From: Leucobacter massiliensis
GTDB lineage: Bacteria; Actinomycetota; Actinomycetes; Actinomycetales; Microbacteriaceae
Direction: 5' to 3'
NCBI RefSeq assembly: GCF_002982315.1
Contig: NZ_MWZD01000023.1
Coordinates: 1-64,000, forward strand
Length of the DNA: 64,000 nucleotides
Both the position numbers and the translations under genes were made by a program. Below are positions 34,904-43,304 of the stretch, in pieces (position 1 is the first letter of the stretch; every line of letters begins with the position of its first letter). The notes below the pieces were generated by a model that was not told where the DNA came from, did no database searches, and saw nothing but the letters and a program-made list of their open reading frames with translations.

Positions 34904-36574
34904 GTGACGCCTCAAGAACTCGCTGCCGCCCTCGCCCGCATCCTCTCCGAACTCGTCGCCGAACGCGGCGCCGAGCTGATCGTCACGGAGCAGGACACCG
35001 CGGTGGAGCGGCCGAAGAACCGCGAGCACGGGGACTGGGCCTCGAACGCGGCGATGAAGTTCGCCAAGCGCCTGGGCGTGAACCCCCGCGAGCTCGCGCA
35101 GCAGATCGCCGAGCGTGCCGAGCGCATCGACGGGGTGGCGCGCGCCGAGGTCGCCGGGCCCGGATTCATCAACGTCACGCTCGACGCGGCCAGTGCGGGC
35201 GAGACCGCGCGCCGCGTGGTCGAGGCCGGCGAGTCGTACGGCCGCGGCGACGCCCTGCGCGGGCAGAAGATCAACCTCGAATTCGTGAGCGCCAACCCGA
35301 CGGGGCCGCTGCACCTCGGCCACACCCGCTGGGCGGCGCTCGGCGACTCGACGGCCCGGGTGCTGCGCGCGGCGGGCGCGGAGGTGACGAGCGAGTACTA
35401 CATCAACGACGCCGGCTCGCAGATGAACAAGTTCGGCCGCTCGGTGCTGGCGGCAGCGCTCGGCGAGGACGCCCCCGAGGACGCCTACCCCGGAGCGTAC
35501 ATCCAGACCCTCGGGGAGCGGGTGCGCGAGCAGATCCCGGAGCTCGCGGAGCTCGCGGCGAGCGACCGGGACGCCGCGCTCGCGCAGGCCCAGGAGCTCG
35601 CCTACCAGCTGCAGCTCGCCGAGATCAAGGACTCGCTGGAGCGCTTCAACGTGCACTTCGACGTGTTCTTCTCGGAGCGCACCCTGCACACCCCGGGCGA
35701 GCAGGGCGAGCCGAGCCCCATCGCCGCCGCCGTCGACCGGCTGCGCGAGCAGGGGCACGTCTTCGAAGCCGACGACGCCATCTGGGTGCGCACCACCGAC
35801 TTCGGCGACGACAAGGACCGCGTCTTCACCCGCGGCAACGGCGTGTACACCTACTTCGCCGCCGACGCCGCCTACTACCTGTCGAAGAAGGATCGCGGCT
35901 TCGGCGAGAAGATCTACCTGCTCGGCGCCGACCACCACGGCTACATCGGCCGGCTCACCGCCATCGCGGGCGCCGCGGGCGACGACACCGAGACGGACAT
36001 CACGGTCCTCATCGGCCAGCTCGTCAACCTCAACGGCGCACGGCTGTCGAAGCGCGCCGGCAACATCGTCGAGCTCGACGATCTGCTGGAGTGGCTCGGC
36101 AGCGACGCGCTGCGCTACTGGCTCGCGCGCTACCCGGCGGACTCGCCGCTGTCCCTCGACGGCGAGAAGCTGCGCAGCCGCTCCAACGACAACCCGGTCT
36201 TCTACGTGCAGTACGCGCACGCCCGCACCTGCGCGGTCGACCGCAATGCCGCACAGGCGGGCGTGGACCGCAGCTCCTTCGCGCCCGAGCTCCTCACGCA
36301 CGAGACCGAGACCGAGCTGCTGGGCAAGCTGCAGCAGTACCCGGGTGTCGTCGCGGGGGCAGCCGAACTGCGTGAACCGCATCGCATCGCGCGCTTCCTG
36401 GAAGAACTCGCCGCGGCCTACCACCGCTGGTACGACAACTGCCGTGTGCTGCCGCTCGCCGGTGAGGAGATCGGTGATCTGCACCGCACCCGGCTGTGGC
36501 TCAACGATGCCGCCGGCCAGGTGCTGCGCAACGGCCTCGATCTGCTGGGGGTCTCCGCCCCCGAGAGGCTGTAG
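34904..36574 (+). CDS. argS: Arginyl-tRNA synthetase
   Basis: Class I synthetase of 556 residues that charges tRNA-Arg. The Add-1 N-terminal domain spans about 1-100. The Rossmann core begins SANPTGPLHLGHTR, with the HIGH-type HLGH at 137-140. A degenerate KMSKS appears as RLSKRAGN (380-387), and the DALR anticodon-binding domain is C-terminal. The GTG start is placed from the upstream TAGACT box. A tRNA-Arg gene lies just upstream, and a DUF2993 gene follows after three bases. Confidence 0.95.
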   Translation: MTPQELAAALARILSELVAERGAELIVTEQDTAVERPKNREHGDWASNAAMKFAKRLGVNPRELAQQIAERAERIDGVARAEVAGPGFINVTLDAASAGETARRVVEAGESYGRGDALRGQKINLEFVSANPTGPLHLGHTRWAALGDSTARVLRAAGAEVTSEYYINDAGSQMNKFGRSVLAAALGEDAPEDAYPGAYIQTLGERVREQIPELAELAASDRDAALAQAQELAYQLQLAEIKDSLERFNVHFDVFFSERTLHTPGEQGEPSPIAAAVDRLREQGHVFEADDAIWVRTTDFGDDKDRVFTRGNGVYTYFAADAAYYLSKKDRGFGEKIYLLGADHHGYIGRLTAIAGAAGDDTETDITVLIGQLVNLNGARLSKRAGNIVELDDLLEWLGSDALRYWLARYPADSPLSLDGEKLRSRSNDNPVFYVQYAHARTCAVDRNAAQAGVDRSSFAPELLTHETETELLGKLQQYPGVVAGAAELREPHRIARFLEELAAAYHRWYDNCRVLPLAGEEIGDLHRTRLWLNDAAGQVLRNGLDLLGVSAPERL

Positions 36575-36577
36575 CGG

Positions 36578-37351
36578 GTGGTGAGCCCCGGGGCGCGGCG
36601 CAGACCGCGCTGGTGGGTGCGCCTCCTCGCCGTGCTCGTGGGCGTCGGAGTGCTCGCGGGCGCGGCGGAGCTCGCGCTGCGGCTGATCGTGCCGGGAGTG
36701 ATCGGGGGGATCGTGCGCGAGCAGCTGAGCCTGAGCGACGATCACCCGGTGGAGGTGTCGCTCGGCGGCTCCGCCCTCGCCTTCGCGCTGCGCGGCGGGA
36801 TCGGGGACGTGACCGTCGAGATCCCGGACGCGCCCCTGATCGAGGGGGTGCCGGTCGACGCCCGCGTGCACGCCGGCTTCTCGCCCTTCAACCCCGCCGA
36901 GGGCGAGATCGAGGGCGGCACCGCCTCTCTGACGGTGCCGCGGGAGCAGCTGGGAGCGGTGATCTCGATGCTCACCTCGGGGGTCGCGCAGAGCGGTGAG
37001 GTGCGGGACGGGGAGCTCGTCGTGGGCCGCGACATCGAGGTCTTCGGCCAGAAGATCACGCTCACCGCGCGGATCGCGCTGGAGGTGCACGACGGCGACG
37101 TGGAGATCGTGCCGCGCGGTGTCAACGCGGCAGGGCTCGACCTCAGCGCCGAGCAGATCTCCCAGGCGACCGGATCGCTGCTCGACCCGATCCTGCAGCC
37201 GCAGACCGTGTGCGTGCGGGACCGCCTCCCCGCAGGAGTGACCCTCAGCGGGGTGCGGCTGTCGAGCACCGGATCGGCGAGCATCGAGGCCGTGCTGGAT
37301 CCGCGGATCCTCTCAGACCCCGCCGAACTGCAGCCCGGCAGCTGCGGCTGA
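36578..37351 (+). CDS. DUF2993 (LmeA-like) membrane-anchored protein
   Basis: A 257-residue protein with one N-terminal membrane helix (about 14-38) and an extracytoplasmic DUF2993 domain: strand-rich segments with SLGGSALAFALRGGIGDVTVEIPDAP, FNPAEGEIEGGTA and a late QPQTVCVRDRLPAGVTL. Mycobacterial LmeA of this family binds phosphoinositides and supports lipomannan elongation, so an envelope-lipid role is plausible. It begins three bases after argS, suggesting co-transcription. The GTG at 36581 is an alternative start. Confidence 0.75.
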   Translation: MVSPGARRRPRWWVRLLAVLVGVGVLAGAAELALRLIVPGVIGGIVREQLSLSDDHPVEVSLGGSALAFALRGGIGDVTVEIPDAPLIEGVPVDARVHAGFSPFNPAEGEIEGGTASLTVPREQLGAVISMLTSGVAQSGEVRDGELVVGRDIEVFGQKITLTARIALEVHDGDVEIVPRGVNAAGLDLSAEQISQATGSLLDPILQPQTVCVRDRLPAGVTLSGVRLSSTGSASIEAVLDPRILSDPAELQPGSCG

Positions 37352-37356
37352 GGGCG

Positions 37357-37383
37357 GCGGCCGGCACCGCCGGCTCCGGCCGC
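37357..37383. terminator. Possible terminator between convergent DUF2993 and PucR genes
   Basis: An 8-bp inverted repeat GCGGCCGG/CCGGCCGC with an 11-base loop in the 33-base convergent gap. No T run follows. Confidence 0.4.
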
Positions 37384-37384
37384 T

Positions 37385-38854
37385 TCAGAGACCGGCGGCG
37401 CGCAGCGCCAGCCAGGCGGCCGCCCGGTCGTCGGCGCGGTCCATGAGGAGGCCGGTGAGCTGCTCGACGCGGCGGATCCGGGCCACCAGGGTCTGACGGT
37501 GGATGCCGAGCCGCGCGGCGCTGGCCCGGTGGGCGCCGTGCGAGGCCAGGAACTCCTGCAGGGTGCGAGTGAGTTCGCCGTGGGCGCCGGATGCGTCGCG
37601 CAGCGGGTCCAGGACCGTGGCCAGGCCTCTGCCCGACGCCTCGTCGAGGGTGGCGAGCACGAGGTCGACCGTGGGCAGGCTCGCGAAGGAGACCACGCGC
37701 ACGCCGTCGGAGAGCGCCGTCTCGAGCGCCTGCCCGGCCTGCACCGCAGTGCGCGACAGGGCCTCGGCCGGGGCGGGAGCCCCGAGCCCGAGGTAGACGC
37801 TGTGCGCGGGCACGGCGCCGAAGGCCTCCACCCGGGACGCGAGCTCAGAGGCGAGGTCGTCGCGCACGAAGCCGCGCACGCGCTCCTGCTCGGCGGCGAA
37901 GACGTGCTCGGCGCCCAGCTCGTCGAACCAGCGCACGAGCAGCCGTTCGAGGTCGATGGTGCGCGTCTTCGCGCCCAGCTCGAAGCCGGTGAGGCTGGAC
38001 TCGTGCACCCCCCAGCGCCGGAGCAGCTCACCGGCTCCGGCCCCACCGGCGAGCAGCGTGGCGAGGAGCGCCTCGCGCCCGAGCTGCTCGGTGAGGCCCG
38101 GGTCGTGGGAACGCAGGAGCAGGTCGCAGAGCGCGGCCGCGAGCGCGGCGAGGTCGCGCGAGTGGCTGGTGCGACTCGACCGGGTCGCGATGACGAGGTA
38201 TCCGGCGAGGTCGCGGTCGGAACCGACCTGATGCAGCTGGAGGCCGTCGTGGCGCACGCGCACGGGGCGGCCGAGGGCGAGGGCGGCCGCATCCGAGATG
38301 TGCAGGCGGCCGGCGCCGGCGCTCGCGACCAGCTGGCCCTGGGCGTCGAGCAGCACCGCCCAGCCGTCGATCCTGCGCGCGAGCTCGGGGATCACCGCGC
38401 GGACACCGCCCCTGCGGGCCACCTGGGTGAGCACGTTCATCCCGGCAGTGACGAGCCGGTCGCCCGCCGCGCGGTCGTCGGCGATGAGGGCGGCGAGCGT
38501 GGCGTGCAAGGCGCCGCCGCCGAGCTCCGTCCCGAGGATCGCGGTCACCCCGCTCGCCGCGAGCGCGTCGCGCAGCTGCGGGGTGTCCTCGCCGCTCACG
38601 TAGACCGCGCCCGTGAGCTCGCCGGCACCCGGCCGGGTGCCGGCGGCACCGGGTCCGTGACCGGCTCCGCGCGGTGCGATGGTCTCCAGCAGGGCATCCG
38701 CCGCTCCGGTGACCAGGGTCGCGTAGCTGGCGTTGCCGACGACGGTGAAGTCCCGGAGGGCGGTGAGATCGTCGACGGGGGTGCGTTCGGGCAGCCCGTG
38801 CGGGAGGAGGTGCCCGCCCACGGCGCGCACCACTGCCGCGAGATCGAGGGCCAT
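37385..38854 (-). CDS. PucR/CdaR-type transcriptional regulator
   Basis: A 489-residue regulator. An N-terminal PucR ligand-sensing domain covers about 1-150 (LDLAAVVRAVGGHLL, VYVSGEDTPQLRDAL). A central GGDEF-like region (about 270-400) follows, then a C-terminal helix-turn-helix near 425-480 with FLASHGAHRASAARLGIHRQTLVARIRRVEQLTG, the HTH_30 hallmark. On its strand TACACT lies six bases before the ATG, the leaderless layout. It is divergent from the alcohol dehydrogenase/permease pair and probably regulates it in response to their substrate. Confidence 0.85.
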   Translation of the reverse strand: MALDLAAVVRAVGGHLLPHGLPERTPVDDLTALRDFTVVGNASYATLVTGAADALLETIAPRGAGHGPGAAGTRPGAGELTGAVYVSGEDTPQLRDALAASGVTAILGTELGGGALHATLAALIADDRAAGDRLVTAGMNVLTQVARRGGVRAVIPELARRIDGWAVLLDAQGQLVASAGAGRLHISDAAALALGRPVRVRHDGLQLHQVGSDRDLAGYLVIATRSSRTSHSRDLAALAAALCDLLLRSHDPGLTEQLGREALLATLLAGGAGAGELLRRWGVHESSLTGFELGAKTRTIDLERLLVRWFDELGAEHVFAAEQERVRGFVRDDLASELASRVEAFGAVPAHSVYLGLGAPAPAEALSRTAVQAGQALETALSDGVRVVSFASLPTVDLVLATLDEASGRGLATVLDPLRDASGAHGELTRTLQEFLASHGAHRASAARLGIHRQTLVARIRRVEQLTGLLMDRADDRAAAWLALRAAGL

Positions 38855-38860
38855 GCCGGA

Positions 38861-38866
38861 AGTGTA
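38861..38866 (-). promoter_or_regulatory. -10 box for the leaderless PucR-type gene (TACACT)
   Basis: Read on the minus strand, TACACT ends six bases before the ATG at 38854. Confidence 0.6.
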
Positions 38867-38932
38867 CCAAGTGTCGGGACCCGGGCAGGGAACCCGTCAC
38901 CCGGCACAGTGACAGCGGGCCGCGCTGCTCCG

Positions 38933-38938
38933 TAGCAT
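38933..38938 (+). promoter_or_regulatory. Possible -10 box of the alcohol dehydrogenase gene (TAGCAT)
   Basis: TAGCAT in the divergent gap would give a leader of about 68 bases, ending in AGGAG seven bases before the ATG at 39014. No -35 is clear. Confidence 0.35.
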
Positions 38939-39013
38939 CGCTTCAGTCGCCACCGAGCCGCATCGCGGAGGTGGCGGGGGACCAACCGCTTCCGAACGAC
39001 ACAGGAGTGAACC

Positions 39014-40123
39014 ATGAAAGCCGTGGTGTTTCGCAACCCCGAGAGCCGGGTCGAGATCGCAGACGTCGAGCTCGCCGGCCCGAAAGCCGGCGAGGTGCGC
39101 GTGAAGATCGCCGCCGCAGGAGTCTGCCACTCCGATCTGCACGTCAAGCGCGGCGAGTGGACCGCGCCGGCGCCGATGGTCATGGGCCACGAGGGCTCCG
39201 GCGTCGTCACCGAGCTCGGCGAGGGCGTCACCTCTCTCGCGGTCGGTGACCACGTCGTGCTCAGCTGGGTGCCGCCCTGCGGCGAGTGCCGCTACTGCCT
39301 GCAGGGGCACGAGGCGCGCTGCCAGAAGGTCGCCACCGTCGTCGCGCCGCAGGGCGTGCTCTTCGACGGCACCTCCCGCCTGAGCCTCGGCGAGGAGCCC
39401 ATCCACCACTACCTCGGCGTCTCCTCCTTCGCCGAGGAGGTGGTGGTGCCCGCCTCCGGCGCCATCAAGGTGCGGGACGACGCTCCGCTCGACGTCATCG
39501 CCGTCGTCGGCTGCGCCGTCGCCACGGGCGTCGGGGCGGTGCTCAACACCGCCGCCGTCGAGCCCGGAGCCACGGTCGCCGTGATCGGCTGCGGCGGCGT
39601 CGGCCTCAACGTGGTGCAGGGCGCACGCCTCGCCGGCGCCGAACGCATCATCGCGGTCGACGTCGTTCCCGAGAAGACGCGCATGGCGCTGCAGTTCGGC
39701 GCGACCGACCGCATCGACGTGACCGAGGGCCGCGACGCCGTCGAGGCCCTCTTCGAGCTCATCCCCGACGGCGTCGACTATGCCTTCGACGCGATCGGCC
39801 GCACCTCGACCACCGAGCAGGCCATCCGCATGCTCGGCCTCGGCGGTGCCGCAGTCATCGTCGGCCTCCCTCCCACCGGGGCGCGGGCCTCCTTCGAGCC
39901 GCTCGTGCTCGCCGAGGCGGATCAGCGCATCCTCGGCTCCAACTACGGATCCGTGCGGCCCTCGATCGACATCCCCGCCCTCGTCGACCGCTACATGGAC
40001 GGACAGCTCAAGCTCGACCCGCTGATCTCCGGCCGTCGCCCGCTCGACGCCGCCGCGGAGGCACTCGACGATCTCGAGGGCGGCGGCGTGCTGCGCACCC
40101 TCCTCATCCCCGACGCGAACTGA
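39014..40123 (+). CDS. Zinc-dependent alcohol dehydrogenase, MDR superfamily
   Basis: A 369-residue medium-chain dehydrogenase. Catalytic-zinc ligands are visible in GVCHSDLH (Cys37) and GHEGSG (His60). The structural-zinc cysteines lie in CGECRYCLQGHEARC, and the NAD fold has VAVIGCGGVGLNVVQGARLAG with the acidic residue in AVDVVPEK favouring NAD. It resembles class III-type and mycothiol/benzyl-alcohol dehydrogenases; the substrate is unassigned. It pairs with a permease 29 bases downstream and is divergent from a PucR-type regulator. Confidence 0.87.
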   Translation: MKAVVFRNPESRVEIADVELAGPKAGEVRVKIAAAGVCHSDLHVKRGEWTAPAPMVMGHEGSGVVTELGEGVTSLAVGDHVVLSWVPPCGECRYCLQGHEARCQKVATVVAPQGVLFDGTSRLSLGEEPIHHYLGVSSFAEEVVVPASGAIKVRDDAPLDVIAVVGCAVATGVGAVLNTAAVEPGATVAVIGCGGVGLNVVQGARLAGAERIIAVDVVPEKTRMALQFGATDRIDVTEGRDAVEALFELIPDGVDYAFDAIGRTSTTEQAIRMLGLGGAAVIVGLPPTGARASFEPLVLAEADQRILGSNYGSVRPSIDIPALVDRYMDGQLKLDPLISGRRPLDAAAEALDDLEGGGVLRTLLIPDAN

Positions 40124-40152
40124 CACCACCCCTCGAAGGAGAGACCCACACC

Positions 40153-41580
40153 ATGTCCACCACCCAGCAGCAGGCCCCCGTCGACGCGGGCCTGCGCCGC
40201 GGAGTGATGTCGGGGCCGGAACTCGCGGCCCAGGCCATCGCGAACATCGCTCCCAGCGCCGTCATCGCCTTCACGGCGGCGAGCATCTTCCTCGGCGCCG
40301 GCAACGGCACCATCCTCTCGTTCGTCCTCGCCACGATCGTGATCCTCTGCGTCGGCTGGTGCGTGGCGGTCTTCGCCAAGAAGAACGCCTCCGCCGGCTC
40401 GCTCTACACCTACGTGGCCAAGGGCCTCGGCCCCACCGGCGCCTACATCGCGGGCGTGGCACTCATCGTCGGCTGCTGGGGCATCGCCGCCGGCTCGCTC
40501 GGCGGGGCCGTGTCCTACGCCTCAGACCTGCTGCAGTTCTTCGGCGTCCCCGCCTCGGGCGTCGCCTGGCTCGTGGCGCTCGCCGTCGTGATCGGGGGAG
40601 TCGCCACCTTCTTCACCATCCGCGGCATCCGCATCTCGGCGCGCGTCTCGCTCGTGCTGGAGCTCGTCTCCGTCGCCATCATCCTCGTCCTGCTCATCAC
40701 CGCGCTCGTCGCCGTCGGCCCGGCGGCCTGGGATCCCTCCCAGTTCCGGCTCGAAGGCGCCCCCTTCCAGGGTGTCGCGGCGGGCATGGTCCTCGGCATC
40801 CTCGGCTTCGTCGGCTTCTCCTCGGCGGATGCCCTGGGGCGCGAGGCCAAGAACCCCTACACGGCGATCCCGCGGGCCATCATGTGGAGCGCCGTGGTCG
40901 TCGGCGTGCTCTACGTCTTCGCCGCATACACCCAGATCGCCGTCCTCCAGGAGGAGCTCGGCGAGGTGGCGAGCCCGCTGCAGGCGATCGCCGACAAGGT
41001 CGACATGCCCGTCTGGTTCACCCCGCTGCTCGTCTTCGGCGTCGCCGCCTCGTTCTTCGCGGTGGTCGTCGCCCCGCTCAACGTCGTCGGCCGCATCGTC
41101 TACGTGATGGGCAAGGAGGGCGTGGTGCCCGAGCGCTTCGGCCGCACCCACGAGACCCACCTCACCCCGCACCGCGTGCTCCTCATCGCCGGGCCCGCCG
41201 CCATCGTCCTCGACGTCATCCTCCTGGTCGGCGGCGTGCACCCCATGGACATCGTCGTGTGGGTGGACACCTACGGCACCTACGGCTACATGGTCGCCTA
41301 CGCGCTCGTGGCGATCGCCTGCGTCGTCTACGTGCGCCGGGAGCGGCTGCGCACCGGGCTCGTCACCTTCTGCGCCGTGGTCGCGGTCGCGGCGATGGCG
41401 TACGTGTTCTTCGCCAATGTGTGGCCGGTGCCGGCGTTCCCGCTGAACGTCATCCCCTACCTCTTCCTCGCGACGATGCTCGGGGCGATCGCCTGGTTCG
41501 GCTACCTGCGCAAGAACCGACCCGAGGTGATGCGCGCGATCGGCAACACCGAGACCGACATGCTCGAGGGCGTCGGCTGA
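40153..41580 (+). CDS. APC-superfamily amino acid/amine permease
   Basis: A 475-residue transporter with about 12 helices. The APC opening is visible (MSGPELAAQAIANIAPSAVIAF), followed by NASAGSLYTYVAKGLGPTGAY and the helix-6 pattern GFVGFSSADALGREAKNPYTAIPRAI. It follows the alcohol dehydrogenase after 29 bases with GGAGAG upstream, so the two form an operon that would import and oxidise one compound. Its sequence is unlike the ethanolamine-type permease at 25926. Confidence 0.85.
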   Translation: MSTTQQQAPVDAGLRRGVMSGPELAAQAIANIAPSAVIAFTAASIFLGAGNGTILSFVLATIVILCVGWCVAVFAKKNASAGSLYTYVAKGLGPTGAYIAGVALIVGCWGIAAGSLGGAVSYASDLLQFFGVPASGVAWLVALAVVIGGVATFFTIRGIRISARVSLVLELVSVAIILVLLITALVAVGPAAWDPSQFRLEGAPFQGVAAGMVLGILGFVGFSSADALGREAKNPYTAIPRAIMWSAVVVGVLYVFAAYTQIAVLQEELGEVASPLQAIADKVDMPVWFTPLLVFGVAASFFAVVVAPLNVVGRIVYVMGKEGVVPERFGRTHETHLTPHRVLLIAGPAAIVLDVILLVGGVHPMDIVVWVDTYGTYGYMVAYALVAIACVVYVRRERLRTGLVTFCAVVAVAAMAYVFFANVWPVPAFPLNVIPYLFLATMLGAIAWFGYLRKNRPEVMRAIGNTETDMLEGVG

Positions 41581-41592
41581 TCGCACGCCGTC

Positions 41593-41634
41593 CAGCAGGG
41601 TCCCGCGCCGCGCAGCCGGCGCGGGACCCTGCTG
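41593..41634 (+). terminator. Strong hairpin terminator of the dehydrogenase-permease operon
   Basis: A perfect 17-bp stem (CAGCAGGGTCCCGCGCC and its complement) with an 8-base loop, 12 bases after the permease stop. Confidence 0.85.
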
Positions 41635-41682
41635 CGTTCCCGCGGACGCGCTGCGTCGCCCTGCGCGGCATGCTCGGCACGC

Positions 41683-41688
41683 TAGACT
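41683..41688 (+). promoter_or_regulatory. -10 box of the lysA-hom-thrB operon (TAGACT)
   Basis: TAGACT places the start near 41695 and leaves a leader of about 150 bases before lysA. The leader is G/C-rich; I saw no lysine riboswitch core. Confidence 0.45.
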
Positions 41689-41846
41689 GATCGGGTTCGT
41701 TCTGAGAGGCCGCGCCTCCGTGCGCCTGGCTTCAGGGGCCACTCCGGGTCCGCTCGCCACTCGTCGCCGGACGGTCCCGCGGGCGCGGGCGAACAGAGCC
41801 ACCCGGGGCCCGGTATCGGGCGCCCGCAGACCCCCAGGAGCGAACG

Positions 41847-43304
41847 ATGACGCAGACGCCGACCCAGACCGCTGCCGAACTCGACCGCATCGATCCGCGT
41901 GTCTTCCCCCCGACCGCCCGGCGCGGCCGCGACTGCGGTCAGCTGAAGCTCGCCGGGATCCGCGCCACCGAGCTCGTCGAACGCCACGGCTCCCCGCTCT
42001 ACGTGATCGACGAGCAGGCGGTCCGGGATCGCGCCCGCGAGGTGCGCGAGGCGCTCGAGCGCGAAGCCGCGCGGATCGGCTCCACCGCCACCGTCTACTA
42101 CGCGGGCAAGGCGTTCCTGTGCGTCGAGGTGGCGCGCTGGGCGGCCGAGGAAGGCCTCGCGATCGACGTCGCCAGCGGGGGGGAGCTCGCGGTGGCGCTC
42201 GCCGCGGGCGTCGACCCGGCCCGGATCGGCTTCCACGGCAACAACAAGTCGACGGCCGAGATCGAGCGCGCCGTCGCCGCGGGCGTCGGCACCATCGTCA
42301 TCGACAGCGAGATCGAGACCGAGCGCGTTGCCGCCGCCGCAGCGGCGGCCGGGGTGCGGCAGCGCGTGCGCCTGCGCGTGAACAGCGGTGTGCACGCCTC
42401 CACCCACGCCTTCCTCGCGACCTCGCACGAGGATCAGAAGTTCGGGCAGCCCCTCGCGGACGCTCCGCGCCTGGTGGCCGCGATCCTCGCCCGCGAGAGC
42501 CTCGACTTCGTCGGCCTGCACTGCCACATCGGCTCCCAGATCTTCGCGAGCGACGGGTTCCGCGAGTCGGCGCGCCGCCTCATGGGCGCCTACCCCGAGC
42601 TCGAACGTCTCGCCGGGCGGCCGATTCCCGAGCTGAATCTCGGCGGCGGCTTCGGCATCGCGTACACGAGCGCGGAGGCCGACGAGCTCCCGGCGATCGG
42701 GGACATCGCCCGTGAGCTGGCCGACATCGTCGCCTCGACCGCCGCGGAGTTCGGGATCGCCGTGCCGAAGCTCGCCTTCGAGCCCGGCCGCAGCATCGTG
42801 GGCCAGGCCGGGGTGACGCTCTACACCGTGGGCACCGCGAAGCCCGTTCAGCTCAGCGGCAGCGACGCCGACGCCGATCCGGCCGATCAGGGCTTCGCCG
42901 AGCGCCTCTACGTGAGCGTCGACGGCGGCATGAGCGACAACGCCCGCCCCGCGCTCTACGGCTCCGACTACCACGTGCGGCTCGCCAGCCGCCGCAGCGA
43001 GGCCGCAGCCGCGCTGGTGCGCGTGGTCGGCAAGCACTGCGAGGCCGGCGACATCGTGGTGCGGCGCGATCTGCTTCCGGGCGACGTGCGGCCCGGCGAT
43101 GTGCTCGCCGTGGCCGCGACCGGAGCTTACTGCTGGTCCCTCGCCAGCAACTACAACTACGTGCCGAGGCCGCCGGTGGTCGCGGTGCGCGAGGGGCGGT
43201 CGCGGCTGATCGTCCGCGGCGAGACCGAGGACGAACTGCTCGCGAAGAGCGTGATCGGCGTGACGCCGGTGCAAGAAGAACCGACGAACGGAGAAACCAA
43301 GTGA
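41847..43304 (+). CDS. lysA: Diaminopimelate decarboxylase
   Basis: PLP enzyme (485 residues) for the last step of lysine synthesis. The alanine-racemase-like barrel carries the PLP lysine K88 in YYAGKAFLC, then FHGNNKS, GLHCHIGSQI, NLGGGFGIAY and EPGRSIVGQAG. The C-terminal domain has DGGMSDNARPALYG and ATGAYCWSLASNYN. It is slightly longer than many homologues. It is first of a tight operon; its TGA overlaps the hom GTG by four bases. Confidence 0.95.
   Translation: MTQTPTQTAAELDRIDPRVFPPTARRGRDCGQLKLAGIRATELVERHGSPLYVIDEQAVRDRAREVREALEREAARIGSTATVYYAGKAFLCVEVARWAAEEGLAIDVASGGELAVALAAGVDPARIGFHGNNKSTAEIERAVAAGVGTIVIDSEIETERVAAAAAAAGVRQRVRLRVNSGVHASTHAFLATSHEDQKFGQPLADAPRLVAAILARESLDFVGLHCHIGSQIFASDGFRESARRLMGAYPELERLAGRPIPELNLGGGFGIAYTSAEADELPAIGDIARELADIVASTAAEFGIAVPKLAFEPGRSIVGQAGVTLYTVGTAKPVQLSGSDADADPADQGFAERLYVSVDGGMSDNARPALYGSDYHVRLASRRSEAAAALVRVVGKHCEAGDIVVRRDLLPGDVRPGDVLAVAATGAYCWSLASNYNYVPRPPVVAVREGRSRLIVRGETEDELLAKSVIGVTPVQEEPTNGETK

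Noticed and set aside
41689..41846. Lysine riboswitch in the lysA leader
   Set aside because: The leader is about 150 bases of G/C-rich sequence and lacks the conserved lysine aptamer core.
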